From Alphaproteobacteria bacterium (GTDB taxonomy: Bacteria; Pseudomonadota; Alphaproteobacteria; Puniceispirillales; UBA1172), in contig JAGWAQ010000114.1 in assembly GCA_021296375.1 (NCBI GenBank), positions 1-5,466 of the forward strand: a stretch of 5,466 bases of DNA, in the 5' to 3' direction. Below, in pieces: positions 1 to 5,466 of this stretch (within the stretch, counting starts at the first letter, position 1; each line of letters opens with the position of its first letter). The position numbers and the translations under genes were made by a program. The notes under the pieces were generated by a model that was given only the letters and a program-made list of their open reading frames with translations, did no database searches and was not told where the DNA came from.

Positions 1-1110
1 GGGATTCCCTTGCGTGAGCAGGAAATGCTGGCTGGCGTCGCTGTCGATGCGGTGTTTGACAGTGTCTCTGTCGCCACGACGTTCCGGGAAAAGCTGGCGG
101 AAGCCGGGGTGATTTTCTGCCCGATTTCCGAAGCCATCCAGAATCACCCTGACATGATCAAGGAATACCTCGGTTCGGTCGTTCCCCATGGGGATAATTA
201 TTTTTCTGCCCTCAACGCGGCGGTGTTCACCGACGGATCGTTCGTCTATATCCCGAAGGGCGTGCGTTGCCCCATGGAACTGTCTACATATTTCCGCATC
301 AATGAGAAAAACACCGGCCAGTTCGAGCGGACGTTGATCATCGCCGATGAAGACAGCTATGTGTCCTATCTTGAGGGCTGCACCGCCCCGCAACGTGACG
401 ATAATCAGCTCCATGCCGCGGTGGTGGAACTTGTCGCCATGAAAGACGCGGAAATCAAATATTCGACGGTCCAGAACTGGTACCCCGGGGATGAAACCGG
501 CAAGGGCGGGATTTACAATTTCGTCACCAAGCGCGGCATTTGCAAAGGCGATCGCGCCAAAATCTCATGGACGCAGGTGGAAACCGGTTCGGCCATCACC
601 TGGAAATACCCGTCCTGCATCCTGATGGGGGCGGATAGTGTCGGTGAATTTTACTCTGTTGCCGTCACCAATAACGCCCAGCAGGCGGATACCGGCACCA
701 AGATGATCCATATCGGGCCACGGACGAAATCCACCATTATCGCCAAAGGCATCGCGGCGGGGAAATCCGACAGCACCTATCGCGGGTTGGTGCGGATGAT
801 GCCCGGGGCCGAAGGGGGCCGTTCCTTCACCCAATGCGACAGTTTGCTGGTGGGGGATCAATGCGGCGCCCATACCGTGCCTTACATCGTCTCCCGCAAC
901 CCGTCCGCGCGGATCGAGCATGAGGCCACGACCTCACGCATTTCCGAGGACCAGCTGTTCTATTGCCTGCAACGGGGGATGACAGAAGAAGACGCCGTGT
1001 CGTTGATCGTGAACGGCTTTTGTAAGGAAGTGATGAAAGAACTGCCCATGGAATTTGCTGTTGAAGCGCAGAAGCTGATCGGCATTTCCCTTGAAGGCAG
1101 CGTTGGATAA
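1..1110 (+). CDS. sufB: Fe-S cluster assembly scaffold protein SufB (5' partial)
   Basis: SufB is the main scaffold subunit of the cytosolic SufBC2D complex, on which the new Fe-S cluster is built from SufS-derived sulfur. The reading frame is open from base 1 (GIPLREQEMLAGV is typical internal SufB sequence), so the gene starts upstream; the TTG at 10 is not a real start. About 369 residues are present. SufB is usually 470-500 residues long, so roughly 120 N-terminal residues are missing, including any N-terminal cysteine motif. Visible SufB hallmarks are KGVRCPMELSTYFRIN, EGCTAPQ (Cys at 379-381, probably the equivalent of E. coli Cys254), SAITWKYPSCIL, FTQCDS (Cys at 835-837, equivalent of Cys405) and EHEATTSRI (His-Glu at 919-924, equivalent of His433/Glu434). 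The spacing between the last Cys and Glu, 29 residues, equals that in E. coli. The C-terminus is complete and ends in TAA. No key residue is lost in the visible part. Confidence 0.97.
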   Translation, partial: GIPLREQEMLAGVAVDAVFDSVSVATTFREKLAEAGVIFCPISEAIQNHPDMIKEYLGSVVPHGDNYFSALNAAVFTDGSFVYIPKGVRCPMELSTYFRINEKNTGQFERTLIIADEDSYVSYLEGCTAPQRDDNQLHAAVVELVAMKDAEIKYSTVQNWYPGDETGKGGIYNFVTKRGICKGDRAKISWTQVETGSAITWKYPSCILMGADSVGEFYSVAVTNNAQQADTGTKMIHIGPRTKSTIIAKGIAAGKSDSTYRGLVRMMPGAEGGRSFTQCDSLLVGDQCGAHTVPYIVSRNPSARIEHEATTSRISEDQLFYCLQRGMTEEDAVSLIVNGFCKEVMKELPMEFAVEAQKLIGISLEGSVG

Positions 1111-1113
1111 GGA
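1109..1113 (+). promoter_or_regulatory. Ribosome binding site of sufC
   Basis: AAGGA lies 7 bases before the ATG at 1121 and shares bases with the sufB stop codon. It decides the start: the frame is open further upstream to a TTG at 1091, but that would add ten residues not expected in SufC and would overlap sufB. The overlap of stop codon and ribosome binding site suggests that sufB and sufC translation are coupled. Confidence 0.75.
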
Positions 1114-1120
1114 CAGAACA

Positions 1121-1873
1121 ATGGCTTTACTTGAAATCAAAGACCTCCACGCCAGCATCGGTGACGTGGATATCCTGAAAGGGATTAACCTGACCATCAA
1201 TAAAGGGGAGGTGCATGCCATCATGGGGCCGAACGGCTCCGGCAAATCGACCCTGTCCTATGTGCTGTCAGGGCGTGATGGTTATGACGTCACCCAGGGT
1301 GATATTCTGCTCGATGGCGAATCCATTCTGGAAATGGAAGCCGATGAGCGCGCCCGTGCCGGCATGTTCCTGGCGTTTCAATACCCTGTGGAACTGCCTG
1401 GTGTTGGCGGGATGAGTTTCCTGCGTGGCGCCATCAACGCCCGCCGTCGTGAAGAGGGGCTTGATGAGATCGACAACCTTGAGTTTGTCAAAATGGTTCG
1501 CGAGAAAGCCAAGGGGCTTGGCGTCAAGGACGAGATGCTGAAACGCGCCGTCAATGTCGGCTTTTCCGGCGGTGAGAAAAAGCGTTATGAAATTCTCCAG
1601 ATGGCGATGCTTGAACCGTCCATGGCGATCCTTGATGAAACCGATTCCGGCCTTGATGTTGACGCCCTGAAGATCGTTTCCGAAGGCGTTAATGCCCTGC
1701 GCGGCGATGATATCGGCATGATGGTCATCACCCATTACCAGCGCTTGCTTGACCATATTGTGCCTGACCATGTGCATATTCTGGCGGGGGGGAAGATCTT
1801 AAAGTCCGGTGACAAGAACCTTGCTTTGGAAGTTGAAAAAACAGGATATTCGAGCTTTATTGATGCTGCATGA
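1121..1873 (+). CDS. sufC: Fe-S cluster assembly ATPase SufC
   Basis: SufC is the ABC-type ATPase of the soluble SufBC2D complex. It is not a transporter: its ATP-driven dimerisation reshapes the SufB-SufD pair during cluster assembly. The 250-residue product has the usual SufC length (about 250). All ABC motifs are intact: Walker A GPNGSGKST at residues 36-44, Q-loop Gln87 in AFQYP, signature FSGGEKKR at 148-155, Walker B and D-loop AILDETDSGLD at 169-179 with catalytic Glu173, and the switch His205 in ITHYQ. The signature with EKKR and the ETDSGLD Walker B end are typical of SufC rather than of transporter ATPases. The stretch PVELPGVGGMSFLR (89-102) is also characteristic. Start chosen at the ATG with a good AAGGA site, 10 bases after sufB. 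The 3' end overlaps the start of sufD. Confidence 0.97.
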   Translation: MALLEIKDLHASIGDVDILKGINLTINKGEVHAIMGPNGSGKSTLSYVLSGRDGYDVTQGDILLDGESILEMEADERARAGMFLAFQYPVELPGVGGMSFLRGAINARRREEGLDEIDNLEFVKMVREKAKGLGVKDEMLKRAVNVGFSGGEKKRYEILQMAMLEPSMAILDETDSGLDVDALKIVSEGVNALRGDDIGMMVITHYQRLLDHIVPDHVHILAGGKILKSGDKNLALEVEKTGYSSFIDAA

Positions 1874-3095
1874 TGTGTTGAAAAAAGGCCCGCAATCAGG
1901 GCCGCTCTCCGCTCTTCGTTCAGGCGCGGCCCAGCGTTTCAATGACGCCGGTTGGCCGAAAGCCACGGATGAAGCCTGGCGGTTCACCAATCTCAATACG
2001 CTGGCGGCGCGCGAGCTTGCGCCTGTGGTGGATGCGGCTGTGGTGGATACGGCGGGGGCTGATACCCGTGGCTTGCCTGATGGCGCGCGGCTGGTGCTGG
2101 TTAATGGCATGATTGATGCCGGGCTGTCCACCGCCATGCCTGACGGGGTTGAGCTGGTGGCGCTGGCCGATGACGCCGAGCTTGCCGCCTGTCTTGATGA
2201 TGAGCGTTTGCTTGACCATGGGGTGGCGCGGCTGTCGCTGGCGGTGATGGCCTCGGGCTTTGGCCTTCGGGTGACGGGTGAGGTCACTGAACCGGTTCAC
2301 TTTGTGTATCGCAATGCCGGCAATGACGCTTCAACCCACGCGGTGGGGGTGGTTGCCCTTGCTGATGGCGCGTCGATGACCCTGCTTGAGCATCACAGCG
2401 GGGAGGGTGATGGCCTGTCGGCGCCGGTTCTGGCGGTTACGGTTGGGGCCGGGGCCGCGCTTTGCCATGCCCGGGTGCAGGCGGAAGGGGCGGAACGCCA
2501 CCATCTGGCCACCACCATCATGACGATGGCCGATGACGCGCGCTACAACGGGCTGTCGGTCCAGACCGGCGGGGCCATCTCCCGCACGGAAAACCAGATC
2601 GCGCTGGTGGGGGAGCAGATCGACCTGACCTTGACCACGCTTTATCTTGCCCATGACGATCAGGTGATGGATGTCACCGCCCTTGTTGACCACCGCATGC
2701 CGAACTGCACCTCCCGCCAGATTGTGCGCGGGGTGCTGGATGATCAGGCCAAAGGTGTCTTTCAGGGTAAGGTGATCGTCGCCCGTGATGCCCAGAAAAC
2801 CGACGGCAATCAAATGAGCCGGGCCTTGCTGCTGTCGCGCAAATGCGAAGCCGACGCCAAGCCTGAGCTGGAAATCTATGCTGATGACGTGGCTTGCTCC
2901 CACGGCGCAACGGTGGGTGAGCTTGATGACAATCACCTGTTCTACCTGACCAGCCGGGGCATCCCGAAGCCTGAAGCCCGCCAGATTCTGATCGAGGCGT
3001 TTCTGGCTGATGTGCTGGATGAGGTCGAGCAGGAGGAGTTGAAATCCCACGCCTTGCCGCAAGTCGCGGCTTGGCTGGAGCAGATGAAAGGCTGA
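1863..3095 (+). CDS. sufD: Fe-S cluster assembly protein SufD
   Basis: SufD is the SufB paralogue that pairs with it in the SufBC2D scaffold; it is needed for iron acquisition and cluster formation at the SufB-SufD interface. The product is 410 residues from ATG 1863, close to the usual 420-440. An N-terminal helical region (about 1-105, with DEAWRFTNL near 37) is followed by the beta-helix core and a C-terminal helical part. Strong SufD hallmarks are DGNQMSRALLLS, KPELEIYADDVACSHGATVG at 333-352 and LFYLTSRGIPKPEAR. Cys345 and His347 match the conserved CSH motif of E. coli SufD (Cys358/His360). Start choice is uncertain. ATG 1863 overlaps the sufC end by 11 bases and has only a weak GAG (1852-1854) before it. 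GTG 1875 just after the sufC stop and GTG 1809 are in the same frame but have no better site. The N-terminal region contains a short tandem repeat. Confidence 0.95.
   Translation: MLHDVLKKGPQSGPLSALRSGAAQRFNDAGWPKATDEAWRFTNLNTLAARELAPVVDAAVVDTAGADTRGLPDGARLVLVNGMIDAGLSTAMPDGVELVALADDAELAACLDDERLLDHGVARLSLAVMASGFGLRVTGEVTEPVHFVYRNAGNDASTHAVGVVALADGASMTLLEHHSGEGDGLSAPVLAVTVGAGAALCHARVQAEGAERHHLATTIMTMADDARYNGLSVQTGGAISRTENQIALVGEQIDLTLTTLYLAHDDQVMDVTALVDHRMPNCTSRQIVRGVLDDQAKGVFQGKVIVARDAQKTDGNQMSRALLLSRKCEADAKPELEIYADDVACSHGATVGELDDNHLFYLTSRGIPKPEARQILIEAFLADVLDEVEQEELKSHALPQVAAWLEQMKG
1887..1903 (+). other. Short inverted repeat just inside sufD
   Basis: GGCCC at 1887-1891 and GGGCC at 1899-1903 can pair as a perfect 5-bp GC-only stem with a 7-base loop. 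The stem begins about 24 bases after the proposed sufD ATG and directly follows a run of six A's. There is no T-run after it, so it is not an intrinsic terminator. It could affect initiation at sufD or mRNA processing, but a 5-bp stem in GC-rich coding DNA can easily arise by chance. Confidence 0.3.
2025..2054 (+). repeat. In-frame 15-bp tandem repeat in sufD
   Basis: Two adjacent 15-base units (2025-2039 and 2040-2054) match at 13 of 15 positions and encode VVDAA then VVDTA, residues 55-64 of SufD. The unit length is a multiple of three, so the frame is kept. It lies in the variable N-terminal part of the protein, outside the conserved beta-helix core, so it is probably a neutral local duplication. 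Confidence 0.6.
3087..3091 (+). promoter_or_regulatory. Ribosome binding site of sufS
   Basis: AAAGG within the last codons of sufD lies 6 bases before ATG 3098. It supports that ATG over the in-frame TTG at 3071, which would overlap sufD by 25 bases and add nine residues not expected in SufS. Confidence 0.65.
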
Positions 3096-3097
3096 TC

Positions 3098-4315
3098 ATG
3101 GTGTCGCTTGACCATATTCGCGGGCAATTCCCTATCCTTGAACGTGAGGTTCACGGCCAGAAGCTTGTGTATCTGGACAGCGCGGCGTCTTCCCAGAAGC
3201 CGCAGGTGGTGCTGGACGCGATGGCGACCGCCTATACCCGCAGCTATGCCAATGTCCACCGCGGCTTGCATACCTTGAGCGAAGAGAGCACCGACGCTTA
3301 TGAAAACACCCGCAAGAAAGTGCAGGGGCTGATCAACGCGCCGTCTCATGATGAGGTGGTGTTCACCTCCGGCGCCACCATGTCGCTTAACATCATCGCG
3401 CGGTCATGGGGCGGGGCCAATCTGACGGCGGGGGATGAAATCCTCATATCCGTTGCTGATCACCACGCCAATATCGTGCCCTGGCAGATGATCGCCCAGG
3501 AAAAAGGCGCCATTATCAAGGCGGCGCCCGTCAACCCTGACGGTTCCGTTTCACTTGAGGTGATCACCAGCATGATCACGGATCGCACACGGGTTGTTGC
3601 CATGCCCCATGTTTCGAATGTGCTGGGGACGGTGTATCCGGTCGAGGACATCGCCAAAGCGGCCCATGCCAAAGGCGCGGTGTTTGTGCTGGATGGCTGC
3701 CAGGGCGTTGTTCATATGCCGGTGGATGTTCAGGCGATTGATTGCGATTTTTACGTTTTTTCTGGCCATAAACTTTATGGCCCCAGCGGCATTGGCGTGC
3801 TGTGGGGAAAGATGGCGTTGCTGGAAGATATGCCGCCGTTCCTCGGCGGCGGGGATATGATCGACCGCGTGTCGATCGAAAGCTCGACCTACGCGCCGCC
3901 GCCGCAACGGTTTGAAGCAGGAACGCCGCCGATTGTCGAAACCATCGGGCTGGGGGCGGCGATTGATTTTGTGCAATCAATCGGCATGGACAGCATCCGT
4001 GATCATGAACTTGAATTGCTCAATTACGCCCATCAACAGCTGGCGTCCGTCGACGGGCTTGAGTTTATTGGCACCGCCCCCGGGAAATCCGGTGTCGTGT
4101 CCTTCACCCTTGATTGCGCCCATCCCCATGATATTTCCACCATCGTTGACCGCAAAGGCGTGGCGATCAGGGCCGGGCATCATTGCGCCCAGCCGCTGAT
4201 GGATTTCATGGGGCTGCCCTCAACCGCCCGCGCCAGCGTCGGGGTTTACACCAATCGCGCGGATATCGACGCGCTGGTGGGGGCGCTCGGCACGGTTCGA
4301 AAGATTTTCGGGTGA
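3098..4315 (+). CDS. sufS: Cysteine desulfurase SufS (group II)
   Basis: SufS is a PLP-dependent homodimeric enzyme that converts L-cysteine to L-alanine and holds the sulfur as a persulfide for transfer to SufE/SufU and then SufB. The product is 405 residues (E. coli SufS 406). Visible features are YLDSAASSQKP near residues 25-34, the PLP-stacking His in ADHHANIVPW (122-123), Asp199 and Gln202 in VLDGCQG, the PLP lysine Lys225 in SGHKLYGP, RFEAGTPP at 271-278, Arg358, the persulfide Cys363 in RAGHHCAQPLM, and Arg378 in TARAS. The short active-site segment around Cys363 marks group II (SufS/CsdA type) rather than IscS/NifS. Unusual points: FTSGATMSLN at 89-98 and FLGGG at 248-252 differ from the E. 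coli enzyme at described dimer-interface positions, and Cys201 sits next to Gln202. All catalytic residues are kept, so it should be active. It starts 2 bases after sufD. Confidence 0.96.
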   Translation: MVSLDHIRGQFPILEREVHGQKLVYLDSAASSQKPQVVLDAMATAYTRSYANVHRGLHTLSEESTDAYENTRKKVQGLINAPSHDEVVFTSGATMSLNIIARSWGGANLTAGDEILISVADHHANIVPWQMIAQEKGAIIKAAPVNPDGSVSLEVITSMITDRTRVVAMPHVSNVLGTVYPVEDIAKAAHAKGAVFVLDGCQGVVHMPVDVQAIDCDFYVFSGHKLYGPSGIGVLWGKMALLEDMPPFLGGGDMIDRVSIESSTYAPPPQRFEAGTPPIVETIGLGAAIDFVQSIGMDSIRDHELELLNYAHQQLASVDGLEFIGTAPGKSGVVSFTLDCAHPHDISTIVDRKGVAIRAGHHCAQPLMDFMGLPSTARASVGVYTNRADIDALVGALGTVRKIFG

Positions 4316-4319
4316 TGTC

Positions 4320-4730
4320 ATGAGCGATCATCCCCTTGGCCTTGAGCATTTCATGCCGCATCGCGCGGAAGCGACCGCGGACGGGTTTCGTGCCACCGCG
4401 GGCTTATCCCGTCCTGGCTTGACCCCGCTTGACCGGGAGGCGGTGATCACGGCGCTGAAAACCGTCCATGACCCGGAAATCCCCGTCAATATCTATGACC
4501 TTGGGCTGATTTACGAGGTCAATCTGTTTGATGACGGCAACGCTCATATCACCATGTCGCTGACCGCGCCGGGATGCCCCGTGGCGGGGGAAATGCCGGG
4601 GCTGGTGGCGGAGGCGGTGGCGAAAATCCCCGAGGCTGGCCGTGTTGATGTTGATCTGGTGTGGGAACCCGCCTGGACAAAAGACCGAATGAGCGAGGAT
4701 GCCAAACTGGCCCTTGATATGATATGGTAA
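4320..4730 (+). CDS. sufT: SUF accessory maturation factor SufT (DUF59/MIP18 family)
   Basis: This 136-residue protein is a single MIP18/DUF59 domain (about 38-136) after a variable N-terminal segment of some 35 residues. DUF59 proteins help deliver or mature Fe-S clusters; SufT of this type is known as an auxiliary factor in bacteria, most needed when cluster demand is high. The defining features are DPEIPVNIYDLGLIYEV at residues 51-67, with the conserved Asp51 and Glu53, then TAPGCPVAGEMPG at 82-94 with the conserved reactive Cys86, and VWEPAWTKDRMSEDAKL at 114-130. It starts at ATG 4320, 4 bases after the sufS stop, with only a modest GGGTGA stretch before it, which suggests translation coupled to sufS. 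Its place between sufS and an A-type carrier gene is common in alphaproteobacterial suf operons. Lack of an N-terminal P-loop domain separates it from Mrp/ApbC proteins. The symbol rests on family and context. Confidence 0.9.
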   Translation: MSDHPLGLEHFMPHRAEATADGFRATAGLSRPGLTPLDREAVITALKTVHDPEIPVNIYDLGLIYEVNLFDDGNAHITMSLTAPGCPVAGEMPGLVAEAVAKIPEAGRVDVDLVWEPAWTKDRMSEDAKLALDMIW

Positions 4731-4732
4731 CC

Positions 4733-4739
4733 GGAGAGG
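4733..4739 (+). promoter_or_regulatory. Strong ribosome binding site of the A-type carrier gene
   Basis: GGAGAGG lies 6 bases before ATG 4746 and is the strongest such site in the window. It would allow the small carrier protein to be made at a higher rate than the products of the weakly led or coupled genes before it, such as sufD and sufT. Confidence 0.7.
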
Positions 4740-4745
4740 TGCGAT

Positions 4746-5093
4746 ATGTTTGATCCACCAAAACCACTGCTGACCTTGTCCGACAAGGCGGCTGACCATG
4801 TCCGCGCGCTGGTGGAAAAGGGCGGCGACGGGGTGATCGGGATTCGCGTCAGCGTCAAGACCGCGGGTTGTTCGGGCATGAAATACCAGGTCGATTATGC
4901 TCATGACAAAAAACCGTTTGAAGATGCCATTACCCAAAAAGGCGTGACGGTGCTGGTGGATCCGGCGGCGGTGATGTTCATCATCGGCTCGGAAATGGAC
5001 TGGAGCGACGATAAATTCGCGTCAGGCTTCACCTTTAATAACCCCAATGAAACCGCGCGCTGTGGCTGTGGGGAAAGTTTCTCCGTCGCGTAA
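4746..5093 (+). CDS. sufA: A-type Fe-S carrier protein (SufA/IscA family)
   Basis: A-type carriers receive Fe-S clusters from the SufBC2D scaffold and pass them to apo-proteins in the cytosol. The product is 115 residues, within the family's usual 105-125. It has the three invariant cysteines: Cys42 in TAGCSGMKY, and Cys106 and Cys108 in the C-terminal ARCGCGESF. The 63 residues between Cys42 and Cys106 fit the family spacing. Other family features are LTLSDKAADHVRAL near the N-terminus, GIRVSVKTAGCSG, a VLVDP strand at 69-73, and GFTFNNPNE at 94-102. Its position at the end of a suf operon favours the name SufA, but IscA, SufA and ErpA are hard to tell apart by sequence alone. It starts 15 bases after sufT behind a strong ribosome binding site. 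Confidence 0.92.
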   Translation: MFDPPKPLLTLSDKAADHVRALVEKGGDGVIGIRVSVKTAGCSGMKYQVDYAHDKKPFEDAITQKGVTVLVDPAAVMFIIGSEMDWSDDKFASGFTFNNPNETARCGCGESFSVA

Positions 5094-5108
5094 ACCTGCG
5101 GACGGGCA

Positions 5109-5113
5109 AAGGA
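5109..5113 (+). promoter_or_regulatory. Ribosome binding site of the ABC exporter gene
   Basis: AAGGA lies 5 bases before ATG 5119 in the 25-base gap after the carrier gene. It supports the start of the partial gene that runs off the window. The gap holds no hairpin that could act as a terminator, so read-through from the suf genes is expected. Confidence 0.65.
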
Positions 5114-5118
5114 TTTTT

Positions 5119-5466
5119 ATGTCAAAAGCTCAATCGACGGCGCCACAGGCTCCTGATGAAAAAGCCGCCGCGCCGCAGGCGGTTCGTATCGGCATTGCCT
5201 CCGCCCTGGGGGAACTCTGGACCTATGTCTCCCCGAAAGGGGATAAATCGGGATTGAGCCGGATTTTGATCGCCTTCAGCTTTATCGCTTTTGCGCGGGC
5301 GGCGACCTTGATCATCCCGTTGATTTATGGACGTGTGGTGGATCATGTTTCCGGCGGGGAGGCGGCGTTTGATATTTCCATCATGTGGTGGCTGCTCGGG
5401 GCTTATGCCCTTGCGCGCAGCAGCCAGCAGGCGTTTGACGAAGGCAGTGAATTTGTCTTTGTTAAA
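5119..5466 (+). CDS. Atm1-like ABC exporter, N-terminal part (3' partial)
   Basis: The frame is open from ATG 5119 to the window end, giving the first 116 residues. After a polar Ala/Pro/Gln/Lys-rich N-terminus (1-25) comes LGELWTYVSPKG (30-41), then a first membrane segment at about 48-70 ending in ATLIIPLIYGRVVDHVSGG, and a second at about 86-105 with WWLLGAYALARSSQQAF followed by DEGSEFVFVK. This layout, with a short W..PKG lead, a helix ending in IP..Y...VD, then AY.LAR and F.E....VF, resembles half-size ABC exporters of the Atm1/ABCB7/HMT1 group, which export glutathione-linked or sulfur compounds. Other half-size exporters such as MsbA share some of this pattern. The ATPase domain and the substrate-binding residues lie outside the window, so the assignment rests on the N-terminus and on the neighbouring Fe-S genes. 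The gene probably shares the suf transcript. No symbol is given. Confidence 0.7.
   Translation, partial: MSKAQSTAPQAPDEKAAAPQAVRIGIASALGELWTYVSPKGDKSGLSRILIAFSFIAFARAATLIIPLIYGRVVDHVSGGEAAFDISIMWWLLGAYALARSSQQAFDEGSEFVFVK

Noticed and set aside
1121..1873. sufC as the ATPase subunit of a membrane transporter together with the exporter at 5119
   Set aside because: The SufC-specific signature and Walker B sequence and its position between sufB and sufD fix it as the SUF ATPase. Atm1-type exporters carry their own fused ATPase domain.
1881..1887. AAAAAAG as a possible slippery site for programmed frameshifting near the sufC-sufD junction
   Set aside because: In the sufD frame the run reads AAA AAA GGC, which is the wrong phase for a -1 slippery heptamer. 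sufC has already ended at 1873, and the following stem starts with no spacer.
2331..3062. Long open frame of 243 codons on the minus strand opposite sufD
   Set aside because: It lies wholly opposite a clearly conserved gene, its translation is rich in Arg, Gly, His and Gln as expected for an antisense shadow in GC-rich DNA, and it shows no recognisable domain.
1747..3118. Identical 13-base word GCTTGACCATATT in sufC (1747-1759) and at the start of sufS (3106-3118)
   Set aside because: Both copies encode Leu-Asp-His-Ile in frame with the same preferred codons. One such match in 5.4 kb is not surprising and there is no extension on either side.
4695..4723. TATGAT at 4718-4723 as a possible internal promoter for the carrier gene
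   Set aside because: No -35-like sequence lies at the right distance upstream (GAGGAT at 4695-4700), and the bases are explained by sufT codons near its end.
5094..5118. Possible terminator between the carrier gene and the exporter gene
   Set aside because: The 25-base gap has no GC-rich inverted repeat. The T5 run lies after the ribosome binding site and is not preceded by a stem.

Overview
The window is a single, tightly packed, plus-strand gene run that encodes most of a SUF iron-sulfur cluster assembly system. The order is sufB (5' end cut off by the window) - sufC - sufD - sufS - sufT (DUF59/MIP18 family) - an A-type carrier (SufA/IscA family) - the start of an Atm1-like ABC exporter (3' end cut off). 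Gene order, the fused-looking spacing, moderately high GC and the protein sequences suggest an alphaproteobacterium, where sufBCDS followed by a DUF59 gene and an A-type carrier gene is a common arrangement. I cannot place it to genus.

Layout: sufB occupies 1-1110 and sufC follows after 10 bases. sufD starts inside the last codons of sufC (11-base overlap). sufS starts 2 bases after sufD, sufT 4 bases after sufS, the carrier gene 15 bases after sufT, and the exporter gene 25 bases after the carrier. No gap is long enough to hold a convincing promoter or terminator, so all seven genes are probably one transcript. Its promoter and any IscR/Rrf2-type regulator gene lie upstream of the window. 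There is no non-coding stretch over 25 bases, and no RNA gene, mobile element or CRISPR array.

How the genes work together: SufS takes sulfur from cysteine as a persulfide. SufB, SufC and SufD form the ATP-driven scaffold on which the cluster is built. The A-type carrier passes clusters on to target proteins, and SufT is an accessory maturation factor. The Atm1-like exporter, if correctly assigned, would link cluster assembly to export of a glutathione-linked or sulfur-containing compound across the inner membrane. The expected SufE or SufU sulfur-transfer partner of SufS is not in the window.

The region is well conserved and mostly ordinary; I found no undescribed system. The points worth a second look are the exporter gene at the end of the suf run, non-standard residues in SufS at positions matching a described dimer-interface set in the E. 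coli enzyme, the overlapping and weakly led start of sufD, and a small in-frame tandem repeat in sufD.
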